The notes: generated by a model not told the origin, from the sequence alone. A stretch of DNA of 36,132 bases from Spirochaetota bacterium (GCA_026418195.1 JAOABU010000005.1:1-36132), one strand, 5' to 3'; positions 16,146 to 24,808 are shown, counted from the first letter of the stretch. Translations and numbers: made by a program.

Positions 16146-16192
16146 TTATGTGCTTATGCTTTAAAGGAGCAGAGTACGTAACGGCTTTTTTT
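16141..16192 (+). terminator. Leader terminator before the OFA transporter gene
   Basis: AGCCGUUA (16141-16148) pairs with UAACGGCU (16179-16186). The stem continues with GUGCU/AGUAC and UGCUUU/GGAGCA and is followed by seven T (16186-16192). It lies 24 nt before the GTG start of the transporter, with no gene between it and the promoter, so it is a candidate attenuator. Confidence 0.82.
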
Positions 16193-16216
16193 ATGCCAAC
16201 AGGTTAGGAGGTTGGG

Positions 16217-17383
16217 GTGAAAAAGTGGCTTGTTCTATTAGGAGGCATTGCGATGCAAAGCTCTCTGGGAGGAATCTATGCGTGGAGTACTCTGGTAGGC
16301 CCTCTACAAACCCAGCTAGAGTTTTCCCGCTTTCAAAGTGGTCTGGTATATGGCATCATGATTGGCATCTTTGCGTTTGCTACCATCCCTGCTGGCAGAT
16401 GGTACCTGCGTATTGGTCCACGACGGACGGGAATGATAGGGGCAGCTCTTTTTACTTTTGGTTACTGGATCGCATCCTTTTCCCAAGGTAAGTTTTTCCT
16501 GTTTTTGCTCGGGTTAGGGCTGGTTACTGGAACTGGAATTGGATTCGGCTACGTGTGCCCCCTCTCGGTCGGAATGAAATGGTTTCCCCATAGAAAGGGT
16601 CTAATCACGGGAATCATGGTTGCTGGTTTCGGATTTGGAGCTCTATACCTTTCTTCAGGGATGGAAATTCTTTTAAGTCGGTACGATGTACTAACCGTTA
16701 TAAGAATAGTGGGAACCACATCAGGTGGAATTGCCTTTATTGCTGCATCCCTTTTGTCAGAACCCATAGGAAGGAAGGTGCCGCATGCTTCAGCGTTATT
16801 CCATCTAAAAACACTCGTTCACTCGACAAAGTTCCTTATCCTCTGGATGGGCATGTTCACAGGTACGTTTTCTGGGCTCCTTATCTCCGGACATTTGAAA
16901 CCCCTTTTGCGAGAATATGGGTTATTAGATTCTTTGGCTGCTTTTGGGGTACCGGTGTTTGCCCTTGGAAATACCGCTGGCCGTTTGATTTGGGGACGTT
17001 GGTACGATCATTGGGGACCTCAACGTACCGTTCAGAGATCTATCGGAGTGTTACTGGCTTCCGTAATGCTTCTACTGGTAGGACGAATCCCTGTGCTATC
17101 GTTTCTCGCTGTCCTGGGGATCGGATTCGGCTTTGGCTCCTGTTTCGTCATATACGCTTCCTCTGTGGCTGATCTATTTGGAGTACAAAACGTACCCCGT
17201 ATTTATCCGTTGCTTTTCGGTGGGTATGGAATTTCAGCACTACTAGGACCAACTATCGGGGGGATCCTATCGGATGTAACGAACTCGTATTCCTGGGGAT
17301 TGGGATTAAGTATTGTTCTCCTTAGCGGTACGCTGGGAATCGTAAAAACACTCCGGGTTTTACCTTCTTCCCCTACTCATTGA
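16217..17383 (+). CDS. OFA-family (oxalate/formate antiporter-like) MFS transporter
   Basis: A 388-residue, 12-helix major facilitator protein. OFA hallmarks are the N-terminal GGIYAWSTLVGPL and FGYVCPLSVGMKWFPHRKGLITGIMVAGFGFGA; the second half has NTAGRLIWGRWYDHWG and GGYGISALLGPTIGG. OFA members exchange oxalate, formate, pyruvate or other small monocarboxylates; the substrate here is not determined by sequence. The start is GTG at 16217, chosen for TTAGGAGG seven to ten bases upstream. Expression is probably governed by the leader terminator at 16141-16192 and element A. The gene overlaps the 3' end of the convergent MpsC/DUF2294 gene by 7 nt. Confidence 0.85.
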   Translation: MKKWLVLLGGIAMQSSLGGIYAWSTLVGPLQTQLEFSRFQSGLVYGIMIGIFAFATIPAGRWYLRIGPRRTGMIGAALFTFGYWIASFSQGKFFLFLLGLGLVTGTGIGFGYVCPLSVGMKWFPHRKGLITGIMVAGFGFGALYLSSGMEILLSRYDVLTVIRIVGTTSGGIAFIAASLLSEPIGRKVPHASALFHLKTLVHSTKFLILWMGMFTGTFSGLLISGHLKPLLREYGLLDSLAAFGVPVFALGNTAGRLIWGRWYDHWGPQRTVQRSIGVLLASVMLLLVGRIPVLSFLAVLGIGFGFGSCFVIYASSVADLFGVQNVPRIYPLLFGGYGISALLGPTIGGILSDVTNSYSWGLGLSIVLLSGTLGIVKTLRVLPSSPTH

Positions 17384-17730
17384 GAATCAGTGAGTATGAA
17401 TATGATCACACGTTCTCCTGTCCGAGTGCTGATGTCGGTGTGGAGGCTGAGTACGTCCCGACCCGTGATCTCTTTTATGGTCTGATAAAGATACTCCTTA
17501 TTCGTCTCGATCAATTCTCTACGCACTCGTTTGATCAAGCGTAAACCATCATGGATACTTGCAGACTGGGCGATCTGTTGTTCCGCTTTGGTAAGAATGC
17601 CTTTCAACCGGACCAACACCATGTCATCGATGATGTAGGTTTTTGTTTCTAGGGGTCCTCTACCCAAGTATTCTTTTTCGAACCGTATGATCGCTTCACT
17701 AATTTTCGCCTCCAGCTGCCCTTTTGTCAT
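17377..17730 (-). CDS. MpsC/DUF2294-family protein
   Basis: A 117-residue soluble protein whose whole length fits DUF2294. It shows GQLEAKISEAIIRFEKEYLGRGPLETKTYIIDDMVLVRLKGILTKAEQ, then RRELIETNKEYLYQTIKEITGRDVLSLHTDIS and GERVIIFIL. The family is named after Staphylococcus MpsC, part of a membrane-potential/inorganic carbon transport system, but many members stand alone and their role is unclear; no MpsA or MpsB is in the window. The ATG follows GAGGAGAG. The gene lies 32 nt after the kinase-like gene on the same strand, so the two are probably co-transcribed behind leader B. Confidence 0.8.
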   Translation of the reverse strand: MTKGQLEAKISEAIIRFEKEYLGRGPLETKTYIIDDMVLVRLKGILTKAEQQIAQSASIHDGLRLIKRVRRELIETNKEYLYQTIKEITGRDVLSLHTDISTRTGERVIIFILTDSQ

Positions 17731-17762
17731 GTTTTCTCTCCTCTTGGCTTATCCTACCATAT

Positions 17763-19469
17763 CTATCCTATAAATATATATCTATCATGATCAAAAGTGT
17801 TTTTTTGATGGGTCACAGTGTACCGTCTCGTCATAAACTCGAAGTTACATAAGCGAACTTTGGGAATCCCCTCCTCGGTTTTCTGTATCGTCCGAGTATC
17901 TGAAAGGAATAGTAGAACATGCTGCCCTACCAGATGATGGTCCTGCATCCCCTTTTTCTGTAGTTGCATGTTGAGGAATCGGATAAGGGAATAGTATGCC
18001 TCCTCCTGTATTAAAGACAGGTAAAAAGCTTGCAGTGCGTCAATTACTTCTACCTGATCGGAGTTCTCGGTATCAAGATCCCATAGCATAAAATACTCGT
18101 GATTTTTCCGAAGAATCGGGTTTCCTTCCCGTGTCAGCAGGGAAGCATGGGACTTGTATTTGGATTCATCATAGGGATGGATGGTCAATGAAGGTTTTTC
18201 GCCCGTCATGTAAATGGCTAGGGGAGCTAAACAGTCTATCCCTAGGGATTTCAATTCCATGGCAATGGAGAACTCTTGGAAAGGACTATTGTAGCCGTTT
18301 TTCAACAGCTCTTGGGATTCTGCGTGGTAAGGTTCTATCACAGGATGTTCTCCGACCCGTGATTTACGCCATAGAATATCGAGACCGTCTGCTGTTTTTG
18401 TTCTGAAGAGTCTTTGGTCTAGAGTAACATCGGAACTCCGGGAGAGGTTAAACCACTTTTCAGGATAGAAATAGTCGAATAATTCGAAATCGTTGCCCGT
18501 TACCCATAGGTACCCCCCTGTTGAGGGAACTTCCCCGCAAACGTAGGGTACTCCCATAATCGTCGTTCTGTAGATAGCTCCGGTTTTTTCAGATTCCATC
18601 CTATCGGGTTGGAACCTAGAATTCTTTCTATAGTAATACCGTGAACGTCTTTCTGCTTGCTTTGCTTTGGTATTATTTGAGTTTCTATATAGTAGCTCAT
18701 AATCCACAAGAGATACGTTCCGCCCTTTGAATGTTAGCTTTGTTGGACTCTCATTCCCATTCGTTAGTATGATGTGGCATAACTTGTGATCTACCACATC
18801 AAACCCTGCTTCGAATAGTATCCCTTTTAATTGATCGGAAAACTTCTCTGCTTCCTGCCGATCTACCTCGTCCGATTCCACTAATTCCAACAGGTTTTTT
18901 CCTGGGATCCACTGGTACATGACCGCGTACTGTCTGTGCATATCCATTTCTGCTTCCCAGTGGGAGAGGAGATAATGTTCCATTAAGTATTTCCTCCGCT
19001 GTAAGGCCTCTAGGGTGTACCGGTCCGAAGGAACATAGATGGCCAGCGGGTTTTGTGTGCCAATCGTTGAAGTTTTTCTAAGTTCATCCGCTAATGCGAA
19101 CTCTTCGAAGGGAGTGTTGAACTGTTGGGTCGTGTAAGGAACATAGGTTTTCATTCCCATGCGGTTCCATTTGAATACTATATCGATGGCGACCCCATCA
19201 AACTCCTTTGTCGTTACTTTGTAAGGAACGCTGGAACCTTCCAGAGTGATTCGGTGGGATTGAAACCATAGATTGTCGCGAACCAGATTTCGAGGCAGGA
19301 GATGCTTCATATAGGGGACTCCATGATCCGTAAAAAAAAGATCATCTCCTTCCAAGGTTTTCACGTGAAGGTAGGGAATATCGATAATGGAACGGATATC
19401 CATTTCTAGAATGTATCCTTCCAAATAGGGCGGTATCTCAATCTTTTTCTTTCTTGGTTCTTTTCCCAC
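17763..19469 (-). CDS. Unrecognised protein with two kinase-like repeats
   Basis: A 568-residue protein of unknown family. It contains a duplicated stretch: FNTPFEEFALADELRK…NPLAIYV (about residues 117-147) and YNSPFQEFSIAMELKS…APLAIYM (about 393-422), so it is an internal tandem repeat. After the first copy come YQWIPGKNLLELV, DHKLCHIILTNGN and SLVDYELL. These resemble the hinge, catalytic loop and metal-binding Asp (about 256) of lipopolysaccharide/aminoglycoside-type kinase folds, but the usual Lys and HxD pattern are not certain. No signal peptide or membrane helix is seen. I chose the GTG start at 19469 (GAGGGAT five bases upstream); a longer in-frame extension runs through the leader terminator and promoter and is rejected. 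Confidence 0.6.
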   Translation of the reverse strand: MGKEPRKKKIEIPPYLEGYILEMDIRSIIDIPYLHVKTLEGDDLFFTDHGVPYMKHLLPRNLVRDNLWFQSHRITLEGSSVPYKVTTKEFDGVAIDIVFKWNRMGMKTYVPYTTQQFNTPFEEFALADELRKTSTIGTQNPLAIYVPSDRYTLEALQRRKYLMEHYLLSHWEAEMDMHRQYAVMYQWIPGKNLLELVESDEVDRQEAEKFSDQLKGILFEAGFDVVDHKLCHIILTNGNESPTKLTFKGRNVSLVDYELLYRNSNNTKAKQAERRSRYYYRKNSRFQPDRMESEKTGAIYRTTIMGVPYVCGEVPSTGGYLWVTGNDFELFDYFYPEKWFNLSRSSDVTLDQRLFRTKTADGLDILWRKSRVGEHPVIEPYHAESQELLKNGYNSPFQEFSIAMELKSLGIDCLAPLAIYMTGEKPSLTIHPYDESKYKSHASLLTREGNPILRKNHEYFMLWDLDTENSDQVEVIDALQAFYLSLIQEEAYYSLIRFLNMQLQKKGMQDHHLVGQHVLLFLSDTRTIQKTEEGIPKVRLCNFEFMTRRYTVTHQKNTFDHDRYIFIG

Positions 19470-19509
19470 TGCATCCCTCGTGTGATATATAGGTCCATGG
19501 TTTCGTGAT

Positions 19510-19565
19510 AAAAAAAGCCGGTACGCATACGCACTGCTAAACCAGTAATCATATGCGCACCGGCT
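19510..19565 (-). terminator. Leader terminator before the kinase-like gene
   Basis: Minus-strand stem AGCCGGU (19565-19559) with ACCGGCU (19522-19516), extended by CGCAUA/UAUGCG, followed by seven T (19516-19510). It lies after promoter B and 40 nt before the GTG start, so it acts as an attenuator for that gene and would also end transcripts from the symporter gene at 19672. Confidence 0.82.
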
Positions 19566-19606
19566 TACTAAAAGACAGGTCCGTAAGACCCCTCTTTCAG
19601 TCTTCC
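19561..19606 (-). ncRNA. Small conserved leader element B (GGAAGACUG-hairpin-GUAAGCCG), candidate riboswitch
   Basis: The minus-strand RNA reads GGAAGACUG (19606-19598) and GUAAGCCG (19568-19561) around a hairpin with stem ACUGAAAGA/UCUUUUAGU and a loop containing GGUCUUACGGACC. The flanking blocks equal those of element A, while the stem sequence differs but still pairs, which is what a conserved RNA structure would show. The 3' AGCCG is the foot of the terminator at 19510-19565. Confidence 0.6.
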
Positions 19607-19617
19607 GTCTACTTTTT

Positions 19618-19646
19618 AAAATAAGACATTTGATCAATAGAATCAA
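19618..19646 (-). promoter_or_regulatory. Promoter of the kinase-like/MpsC unit
   Basis: Minus strand TTGATT (19641-19646), 17-bp spacer, TATTTT (19618-19623). The predicted start is near 19611, about 5 nt before element B, similar to the arrangement at the OFA gene. Confidence 0.58.
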
Positions 19647-19671
19647 GATCAGAGGGATAAGGGATGGGTAT

Positions 19672-21129
19672 TTATTTCAGTCCCTTAAACGCCGCTTCCA
19701 CCACCGATGCGGAGGGTGGTTTCGTGGCTAGACTTACCACGGGTATCACAAGGAAGGGTAAGATCATCCCTACGCTGGAAGCAGCGGGAGACCAGGCTTC
19801 GCCCCAGTGGAAGAAAAGGAGGATGGAGGTGAAAAGACCTGTAAACATTCCCGCGTAAACGCCTGCAAGGGTGGCCCGTTTCCAAAACAACCCATAGAGG
19901 AAAGGTGCCATAAATGACCCTGCTACCGTTCCCCAGGAAAGGGACATGAGGGTGATGATGATGGCGAAATCGTACCGGGCAATGAAGTAGGAAATGATGA
20001 TAAACAGGGCACTCAGGAAGCGCATCATATAGAGGGAGTTCTCCTTAGACACTGCCGGATTCACGTGCCCTTTGTACAGGTCGATCGCTATGGCGGAGGA
20101 AGAAACGAGCACGAGGGAAGAGAGGGTAGACATGGAAGCTGAAAGAATCAAGAGTAGGATCACAGCCATCAGGGGTTCGGGAAGGTTGCGGGTCAGAAGG
20201 TCTGGAATCAGCCGATCGAATGCGGGTTTTCCATTCACCAGCGGAACCTGATCATAGAAAAGGTGGGAGAGAGCTCCGGTGAAGTAGGCGCTCAATCCGA
20301 TCACTAGAGCGAAAACTGCTGTTACCAGGGCGGCCTTTTTTATTACCCCTTCGCTTTTCACCGCGTAGAACTTCTGCACCATTTGCGGCAATCCCCAAGT
20401 TCCAAAGGAAGTCATGAACACGAGGGCGCCTAAAAGTAGCATCGGGGGCTGCTTGGCTGTCGGAAGGTGAAGAGGGTACTTCTGCAATACTTGCATAGCG
20501 CTCGCTCCGATTCCACCATGCTTTCCAGCCAGGACAAAAACCATTGTGATGGACCCTGCCAGCATGATGATCCCCTGGATGAAGTCTGTGAGGGTAATGG
20601 CAAAGTATCCACCCAGCACGAGGTACACGCCCGTAATCCCAATCATGATAAGAAGAGCCACATCGTAAGAGATGTGGAAGGTTGCTTCGAATAGGTGCCC
20701 TAACCCTTTGAACACGGAGGCCGAATACGGCAGAAGGAACATGAAGATGATGATAGCGGCTAGGATCTTGATGTACCTTCCTCCGAACCGTTCCATGAGG
20801 AACTCTGGCATGGTCATCACGTCGAGGTTTTGGGTCATGATTCGGGTTCTCCGTCCCAGCACGAGCCACGCAAGAAGGGAACCAAACAGTGCGTTTCCCA
20901 GCCCAATCCAGAGAGCATGGAGCCCGAACCCCCAACCCAACTTACCGGCAAATCCTATAAAGAGAACCGCTGAGAAGTATGAGGTCCCATAGGCAAAGGC
21001 AGAGATCCAGGGACCGACCGATCTGCCGCCGAGAAAGAAATCTCCCAGAGTAGAAGTTTTCCGCATACCCCATACACCGATTACCACCATGGCTACCAGG
21101 AAAACCGTTAATAGTAGGATTGCCAGCAT
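19672..21129 (-). CDS. Sodium:solute symporter (SSS family)
   Basis: A 485-residue membrane protein with about 13 helices. It contains STLGDFFLGGRSVGPWISAFAYGTSYFSAVLFIGFAGKLGWGFGLHALWIGLGNA, the SSS N-terminal pattern, and LILSASMSTLSSLVLVSSSAIAIDLYK, the conserved Ser/Thr-rich sodium-site helix. It resembles pantothenate/acetate/proline-type carriers; given its neighbours a carboxylate is likely, but this is inference. The start is ATG at 21129 because GGAGGAG lies six bases upstream; 22 further in-frame codons upstream have no ribosome site. It follows the GntR gene by 115 nt on the same strand. That gap holds a TTGCC/GGCAA inverted repeat near 21211, and no terminator was seen in it. Confidence 0.9.
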   Translation of the reverse strand: MLAILLLTVFLVAMVVIGVWGMRKTSTLGDFFLGGRSVGPWISAFAYGTSYFSAVLFIGFAGKLGWGFGLHALWIGLGNALFGSLLAWLVLGRRTRIMTQNLDVMTMPEFLMERFGGRYIKILAAIIIFMFLLPYSASVFKGLGHLFEATFHISYDVALLIMIGITGVYLVLGGYFAITLTDFIQGIIMLAGSITMVFVLAGKHGGIGASAMQVLQKYPLHLPTAKQPPMLLLGALVFMTSFGTWGLPQMVQKFYAVKSEGVIKKAALVTAVFALVIGLSAYFTGALSHLFYDQVPLVNGKPAFDRLIPDLLTRNLPEPLMAVILLLILSASMSTLSSLVLVSSSAIAIDLYKGHVNPAVSKENSLYMMRFLSALFIIISYFIARYDFAIIITLMSLSWGTVAGSFMAPFLYGLFWKRATLAGVYAGMFTGLFTSILLFFHWGEAWSPAASSVGMILPFLVIPVVSLATKPPSASVVEAAFKGLK

Positions 21130-21244
21130 GGAAGCTCCTCCATTGGGATTACATATTTCCGCTGCGTATCTTCGGGCGGCAACATAGTATCGCATTGAGG
21201 AGCTTGCCTGGCAAGGGGTTTTACTATAGAGCAGTGCAGAGGGG

Positions 21245-21904
21245 TCAAAATTTTACTAAGCTCCAAGCTTTTTGGATATTTATGCGCAAGTTTCCCATGT
21301 GGGTTCGGATGCTCTGTTCCGCTAGAACCGGATCTCTTTTTCGAAACGCTTCAAAAATCCTCTGGTGTTCTGCAAGGGATTCCTCGCTCCTTCCCGGAAT
21401 GAGGATCGTGCGCAGCTGCAATCGAGCCAGCCGAGACCGGAGCATTTCGATCAGTAGCGAAAGGCTGCGATTCCCGCAGGCTTCATAGATCGTTCGATGA
21501 AATCGAAGATTCATCTGGGAATATGTGTCGAAATTATTCTCAGAAAGGGCCTTCCCCATCAACCGAATGCATTCCTCCAGTCTCTCGCATTGGCCATCGG
21601 TGATATTTTGAATGGCCAGACGAACCACTGCCACTTCCAGTTCTTCCCGAGCGACGAGAATATCCATAATGTCCTCCAGGGAGAGTTCGGCGATCCTAGC
21701 ACCCTTATGGGGTTCAATGATCACTAAACCCTCTCCCTGGAGTTTTTGCAGGGCGAGACGGATGTTGTATCGCCCTGTTTTATATTCCTCAGCTAGCTGT
21801 TTTTCGATCAGCCTCTCGGAAGGGTAGTAATCCCCTTCGATGATGCGTTTACGTAAATGCTGATAAATCTGTTCGTACTGCCTGTCGTTCTTTTTCCCAC
21901 TCAT
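21245..21904 (-). CDS. GntR-family transcriptional regulator, FCD (FadR-like) subfamily
   Basis: A 219-residue repressor-type regulator. The N-terminal winged helix spans about residues 8-72 (YEQIYQHLRKRIIEGDYYPSERLIEKQLAEEY…GEGLVIIEPHKGARI). The C-terminal all-helical FCD domain has the metal-site residues Asn132 (usually Asp), His136, His180 and His202. FCD regulators commonly bind a carboxylate effector or metal. Its likely operators are the two identical palindromes at 24773-24808, matching the ACAA/TTGT style of FCD-GntR sites. It starts one base after the TRAP permease stop, so it is the third gene of the TAXI-TRAP unit and would control its own expression. Confidence 0.92.
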   Translation of the reverse strand: MSGKKNDRQYEQIYQHLRKRIIEGDYYPSERLIEKQLAEEYKTGRYNIRLALQKLQGEGLVIIEPHKGARIAELSLEDIMDILVAREELEVAVVRLAIQNITDGQCERLEECIRLMGKALSENNFDTYSQMNLRFHRTIYEACGNRSLSLLIEMLRSRLARLQLRTILIPGRSEESLAEHQRIFEAFRKRDPVLAEQSIRTHMGNLRINIQKAWSLVKF

Positions 21905-21905
21905 G

Positions 21906-23744
21906 TTACTCTTGTTTTAATTTGTACAGGGATACGATTGCAATAGTAAGGAGAATCACCCCAATCACATCCGTTTTCCAGTCCCCATGGATGAGGAGAA
22001 CAGAACCTACGAATAGCACAAAACGGATAAGGAGCGGGATCTTCCGCTTGAAGTACCCGATCGCGGCAGTAGTACAGGCCGCAATTCCTATGGTCGCAGT
22101 AAGACTGTTATAGAGGATCGATAGGGGATCCCCTTGTAAGAGTAGGGAAGGGTTTAGTGTAAAGAAGAACGGCACGATGAACGAAGGCAGGGAGATCTTG
22201 AATGCGGTCCATCCGGTTTGATTGAAATTGCTCCCCGCTATTGAGGCAGCAGCGTAGGAGGCTAAAGCTACAGGAGGTGTGATCGCTGCAAGAACGCCGA
22301 AGTAGAAGATGAAGAAATGGGCGGCGAGAGGAGTGATACCCAATTTTACCAGAGCGGGAGCTACCAATGCAGCGAGTAGAACATACACTACCGTTGTAGG
22401 CATCCCCATCCCTAGAATGATCGAAGCTACCATGACTAGGATAAGCAGGAAGAAGATACTGCCCTGTGATAAGTCTACCAGTATGCTTGCCAGTTGAGCT
22501 CCGATCCCTGTCAATTGCACGATCCCCACGATGATTCCTGCTCCGGCACTTACCGCGCATAGGGTAGCGGACGCTTCACCGCCTGACACCAAGGCTTCGA
22601 ACATCTGTTTCAGCGAAACTCGTTTGACCAGGGTGAGAGTCAGGGCAGTGATGACTCCGATGAACCCTGCGATCGTCGCAGAGTAACCAACGATGAGAAC
22701 CACATATACAATGAGAATGGCCGAAAGGTAGTACCACCCTTCTTTCAGGGTTGATAGAAAGGGAGGGATTTCTTCTTTAGGTAGCCCTTTGATTCCTTTG
22801 TACCGGGCATACAGATCGATCGCAATCCCGGCGCTTAAAAAATAGAACAAAGCGGGAATGATAGCAGCTGTCGCGACTTTGACATACGGGATCCCTAGAT
22901 AATCGGCCATCAGGAATGCAGCCGCTCCCATCACGGGTGGCATGATCTGTCCGCCTGTAGAGGCAACTGCTTCGATAGCCCCCGCAAAATGGGGTTCGTA
23001 CTTGTCCCGCTTCATGGCAGGAATCGTAACGCTCCCCGTAGTAGCCACGTTGCCGGCAGCGCTTCCAGAAATCGTTCCTACCAATGCGCTCGCTACTACC
23101 GCTACCTTGCCCAGCCCACCGGTGAATCTTCCTGCGAAGGATTTTGCGAACTTGATCAGGAACTCTGCTGCACCGCTAACCTGGAGAAAGGATCCAAACA
23201 CGATGAAGAGGATCACGTACCGAATCATCACTTGTAGGGGAGTCCCAAAGATTCCCGAGTAGCTCAAAGTCAACTGTTGGGAAATTCTTCCGATCGTGTA
23301 CCCCCGATGCATGAGTGGACCGGGCATATAAGGGCCAAAAAGGGCGTAGAGGATTGCAAAAAGACATACCAAAGTGAGGGCCCACCCTACCGCTCTACGG
23401 ACCCCCTCAAACACCAGGATGGCGACAAGGATGGATACGATCAGGTCAAAGGAAGTGAAGTCTCCCTGTCGGAAAATGATCTTTGAATAATTGATCGAGA
23501 GGTACACTCCCACTGCCAGCACAATGAGAATGAGAATTGCGTCTATCCCATTCACGAAAACCTTTCGAAATGATCGGTCTCCTGTCTGGAGAGAGAAGAT
23601 GGGTCTATGTGCAAATAGACCCATCAAAACTAAAGCCAATGTAATTGGAAGCTGTTGTTCGATCGGTAGAAGGTACAAGGGTTGTGCGATACTTACGAAT
23701 ACAACAGCTAGGACCCATGTGACATCACGAACGATGGTTCTCAT
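21906..23744 (-). CDS. TRAP transporter permease, fused DctQM (4TM/12TM) type
   Basis: A 612-residue membrane protein. The N-terminal four-helix small-permease portion (about 1-170) is fused to the large permease, whose family stretches include FAKSFAGRFTGGLGKVAVVASALVGTISGSAAGNVATTGSVTIPAMKR, GGQIMPPVMGAAAFLMADYLG and ILGMGMPTTVVYVLLAALVAPAL. Such fusions pair with TAXI-type receptors and use an ion gradient to import carboxylates. The receptor gene lies directly upstream with a 3-nt gap. The substrate is unknown but is probably the one catabolised by the divergent operon. Confidence 0.95.
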   Translation of the reverse strand: MRTIVRDVTWVLAVVFVSIAQPLYLLPIEQQLPITLALVLMGLFAHRPIFSLQTGDRSFRKVFVNGIDAILILIVLAVGVYLSINYSKIIFRQGDFTSFDLIVSILVAILVFEGVRRAVGWALTLVCLFAILYALFGPYMPGPLMHRGYTIGRISQQLTLSYSGIFGTPLQVMIRYVILFIVFGSFLQVSGAAEFLIKFAKSFAGRFTGGLGKVAVVASALVGTISGSAAGNVATTGSVTIPAMKRDKYEPHFAGAIEAVASTGGQIMPPVMGAAAFLMADYLGIPYVKVATAAIIPALFYFLSAGIAIDLYARYKGIKGLPKEEIPPFLSTLKEGWYYLSAILIVYVVLIVGYSATIAGFIGVITALTLTLVKRVSLKQMFEALVSGGEASATLCAVSAGAGIIVGIVQLTGIGAQLASILVDLSQGSIFFLLILVMVASIILGMGMPTTVVYVLLAALVAPALVKLGITPLAAHFFIFYFGVLAAITPPVALASYAAASIAGSNFNQTGWTAFKISLPSFIVPFFFTLNPSLLLQGDPLSILYNSLTATIGIAACTTAAIGYFKRKIPLLIRFVLFVGSVLLIHGDWKTDVIGVILLTIAIVSLYKLKQE

Positions 23745-23747
23745 AGA

Positions 23748-24725
23748 TTACCATTTTCCTACTTCTTTTGCATATCGAATCACCCCTGGATGTATTTCCA
23801 GAGAAATCTCATCCGCTTCCTTTTTCGACAGTAGCCGGGTTTGATTTCCCGACGGATGCGCCTGTGCTAGGGCGGGGATATTCGCGAAAATGGTTTTCAC
23901 CATCTCATACACAAGATCTTCTGGAAGTTTGGGGGATAGGTAAACGATGGATCGGATCACGACAGCGTCCCCATCCTCGTCCGATTTATACATAGCAGCG
24001 GGGATCTTACCTCCGGTATAGGGGTACGTACTCAGTTTCCGGAACTTTTCTGTATCGAACTGCAGTATGGTTACGGGAGTTCGAAGAGCGAGAGAGGTAA
24101 TAGCTGGAAAGGGTTGACCGCCTACCATCAGGGCCGCATCTACGAATCCATCCGAGAGAGCGTCAGCAGATTCCTGCCATCCAAGAAAGGTAGGAGTGAA
24201 TTGGTTCTCTTCGATCCCTTCCGCTTTTAGGATCAGTTTTCCGAATACGTTCGCCGAAGATCCAGGTGCGCCAATGGCAACTTTCTTTCCTCGCAGGTCC
24301 GATACTTTCTTGATTCCGCTTTTCTTGAGGGCAACCAGTACGGCCATGCTATCGTTCAATACCCAACCTCCCTGAACTTTGATCTGCTGTTTGAATGGGG
24401 GGTTCCCCTTCATGGCATCATAGGCGATGTTCTCGTTGGCGATCCCAACTTCGATTTCATTATTGTGGAGCATGTTCATATTCGCCACGCCACCCCCGGT
24501 CTCCTGGGCATTAAACTTGATTCCCTGGATGTTTTTGTTCCATATATTTGCCATTGCCACTCCGAGCGGATAGTAGGCTCCTGCCGCCGATGCGGTCCCG
24601 ATGGAAATGAAGTTAGGTCTAGGTGCCGCTTTCTGCGATCCACTTTTTTCCTGGGACGGAGAAGCGTTCAGACCGAATGTAATGGCAAAGACCATTAAGA
24701 CGAGAAATAATTTTTGCAATTTCAT
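23748..24725 (-). CDS. TAXI-family TRAP transporter solute-binding protein
   Basis: A 325-residue exported receptor. A signal peptide (MKLQKLFLVLMVFAITFGLNAS) is followed by a Ser/Lys-rich linker. The mature part begins FISIGTASAAGAYYPLGVAMANIWN, with ETGGGVANMNMLHNNEIEVGIANENIAYDA and VAIGAPGSSANVFGKLIL, all typical of TAXI receptors. It delivers a carboxylate to the permease encoded 3 nt downstream. The start at 24725 is set by GGGAGG nine bases upstream; a TTG two codons earlier is not needed. Confidence 0.93.
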   Translation of the reverse strand: MKLQKLFLVLMVFAITFGLNASPSQEKSGSQKAAPRPNFISIGTASAAGAYYPLGVAMANIWNKNIQGIKFNAQETGGGVANMNMLHNNEIEVGIANENIAYDAMKGNPPFKQQIKVQGGWVLNDSMAVLVALKKSGIKKVSDLRGKKVAIGAPGSSANVFGKLILKAEGIEENQFTPTFLGWQESADALSDGFVDAALMVGGQPFPAITSLALRTPVTILQFDTEKFRKLSTYPYTGGKIPAAMYKSDEDGDAVVIRSIVYLSPKLPEDLVYEMVKTIFANIPALAQAHPSGNQTRLLSKKEADEISLEIHPGVIRYAKEVGKW

Positions 24726-24756
24726 GTACAAACCTCCCTGGTTTCTGATTGTTCAT

Positions 24757-24786
24757 AGGATAGCCTGAGGTAGACAATATTGTCAA
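24757..24786 (-). promoter_or_regulatory. Promoter of the TAXI-TRAP-GntR unit
   Basis: Minus strand TTGACA (24781-24786) and TATCCT (24757-24762), spacer 18 bp. The -35 box overlaps the left palindrome, so a bound regulator would block RNA polymerase. Confidence 0.65.
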
Positions 24787-24808
24787 CAATTTTATTGACA
24801 ATATTGTC
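24773..24808. promoter_or_regulatory. Twin 12-bp palindromic operators between divergent operons
   Basis: GACAATATTGTC occurs twice, at 24773-24784 and 24797-24808, with starts 24 bp apart. Each copy is a perfect palindrome and each supplies part of the -35 box of one of the two divergent promoters. The ACAATATTGT core fits FCD-type GntR operators. The GntR gene at 21245 is the obvious candidate binder; this is inferred from position. Confidence 0.78.

Noticed and set aside
19470-19646. N-terminal extension of the kinase-like gene back to 19646
   Set aside because: It would run through a promoter, element B and a strong terminator; a GTG with a good ribosome site at 19469 is a better start.
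20252-20935. 227-codon frame on the minus strand within the symporter gene
   Set aside because: It is in a shifted frame of the clear SSS symporter gene and its translation has no hydrophobic pattern or family motif.
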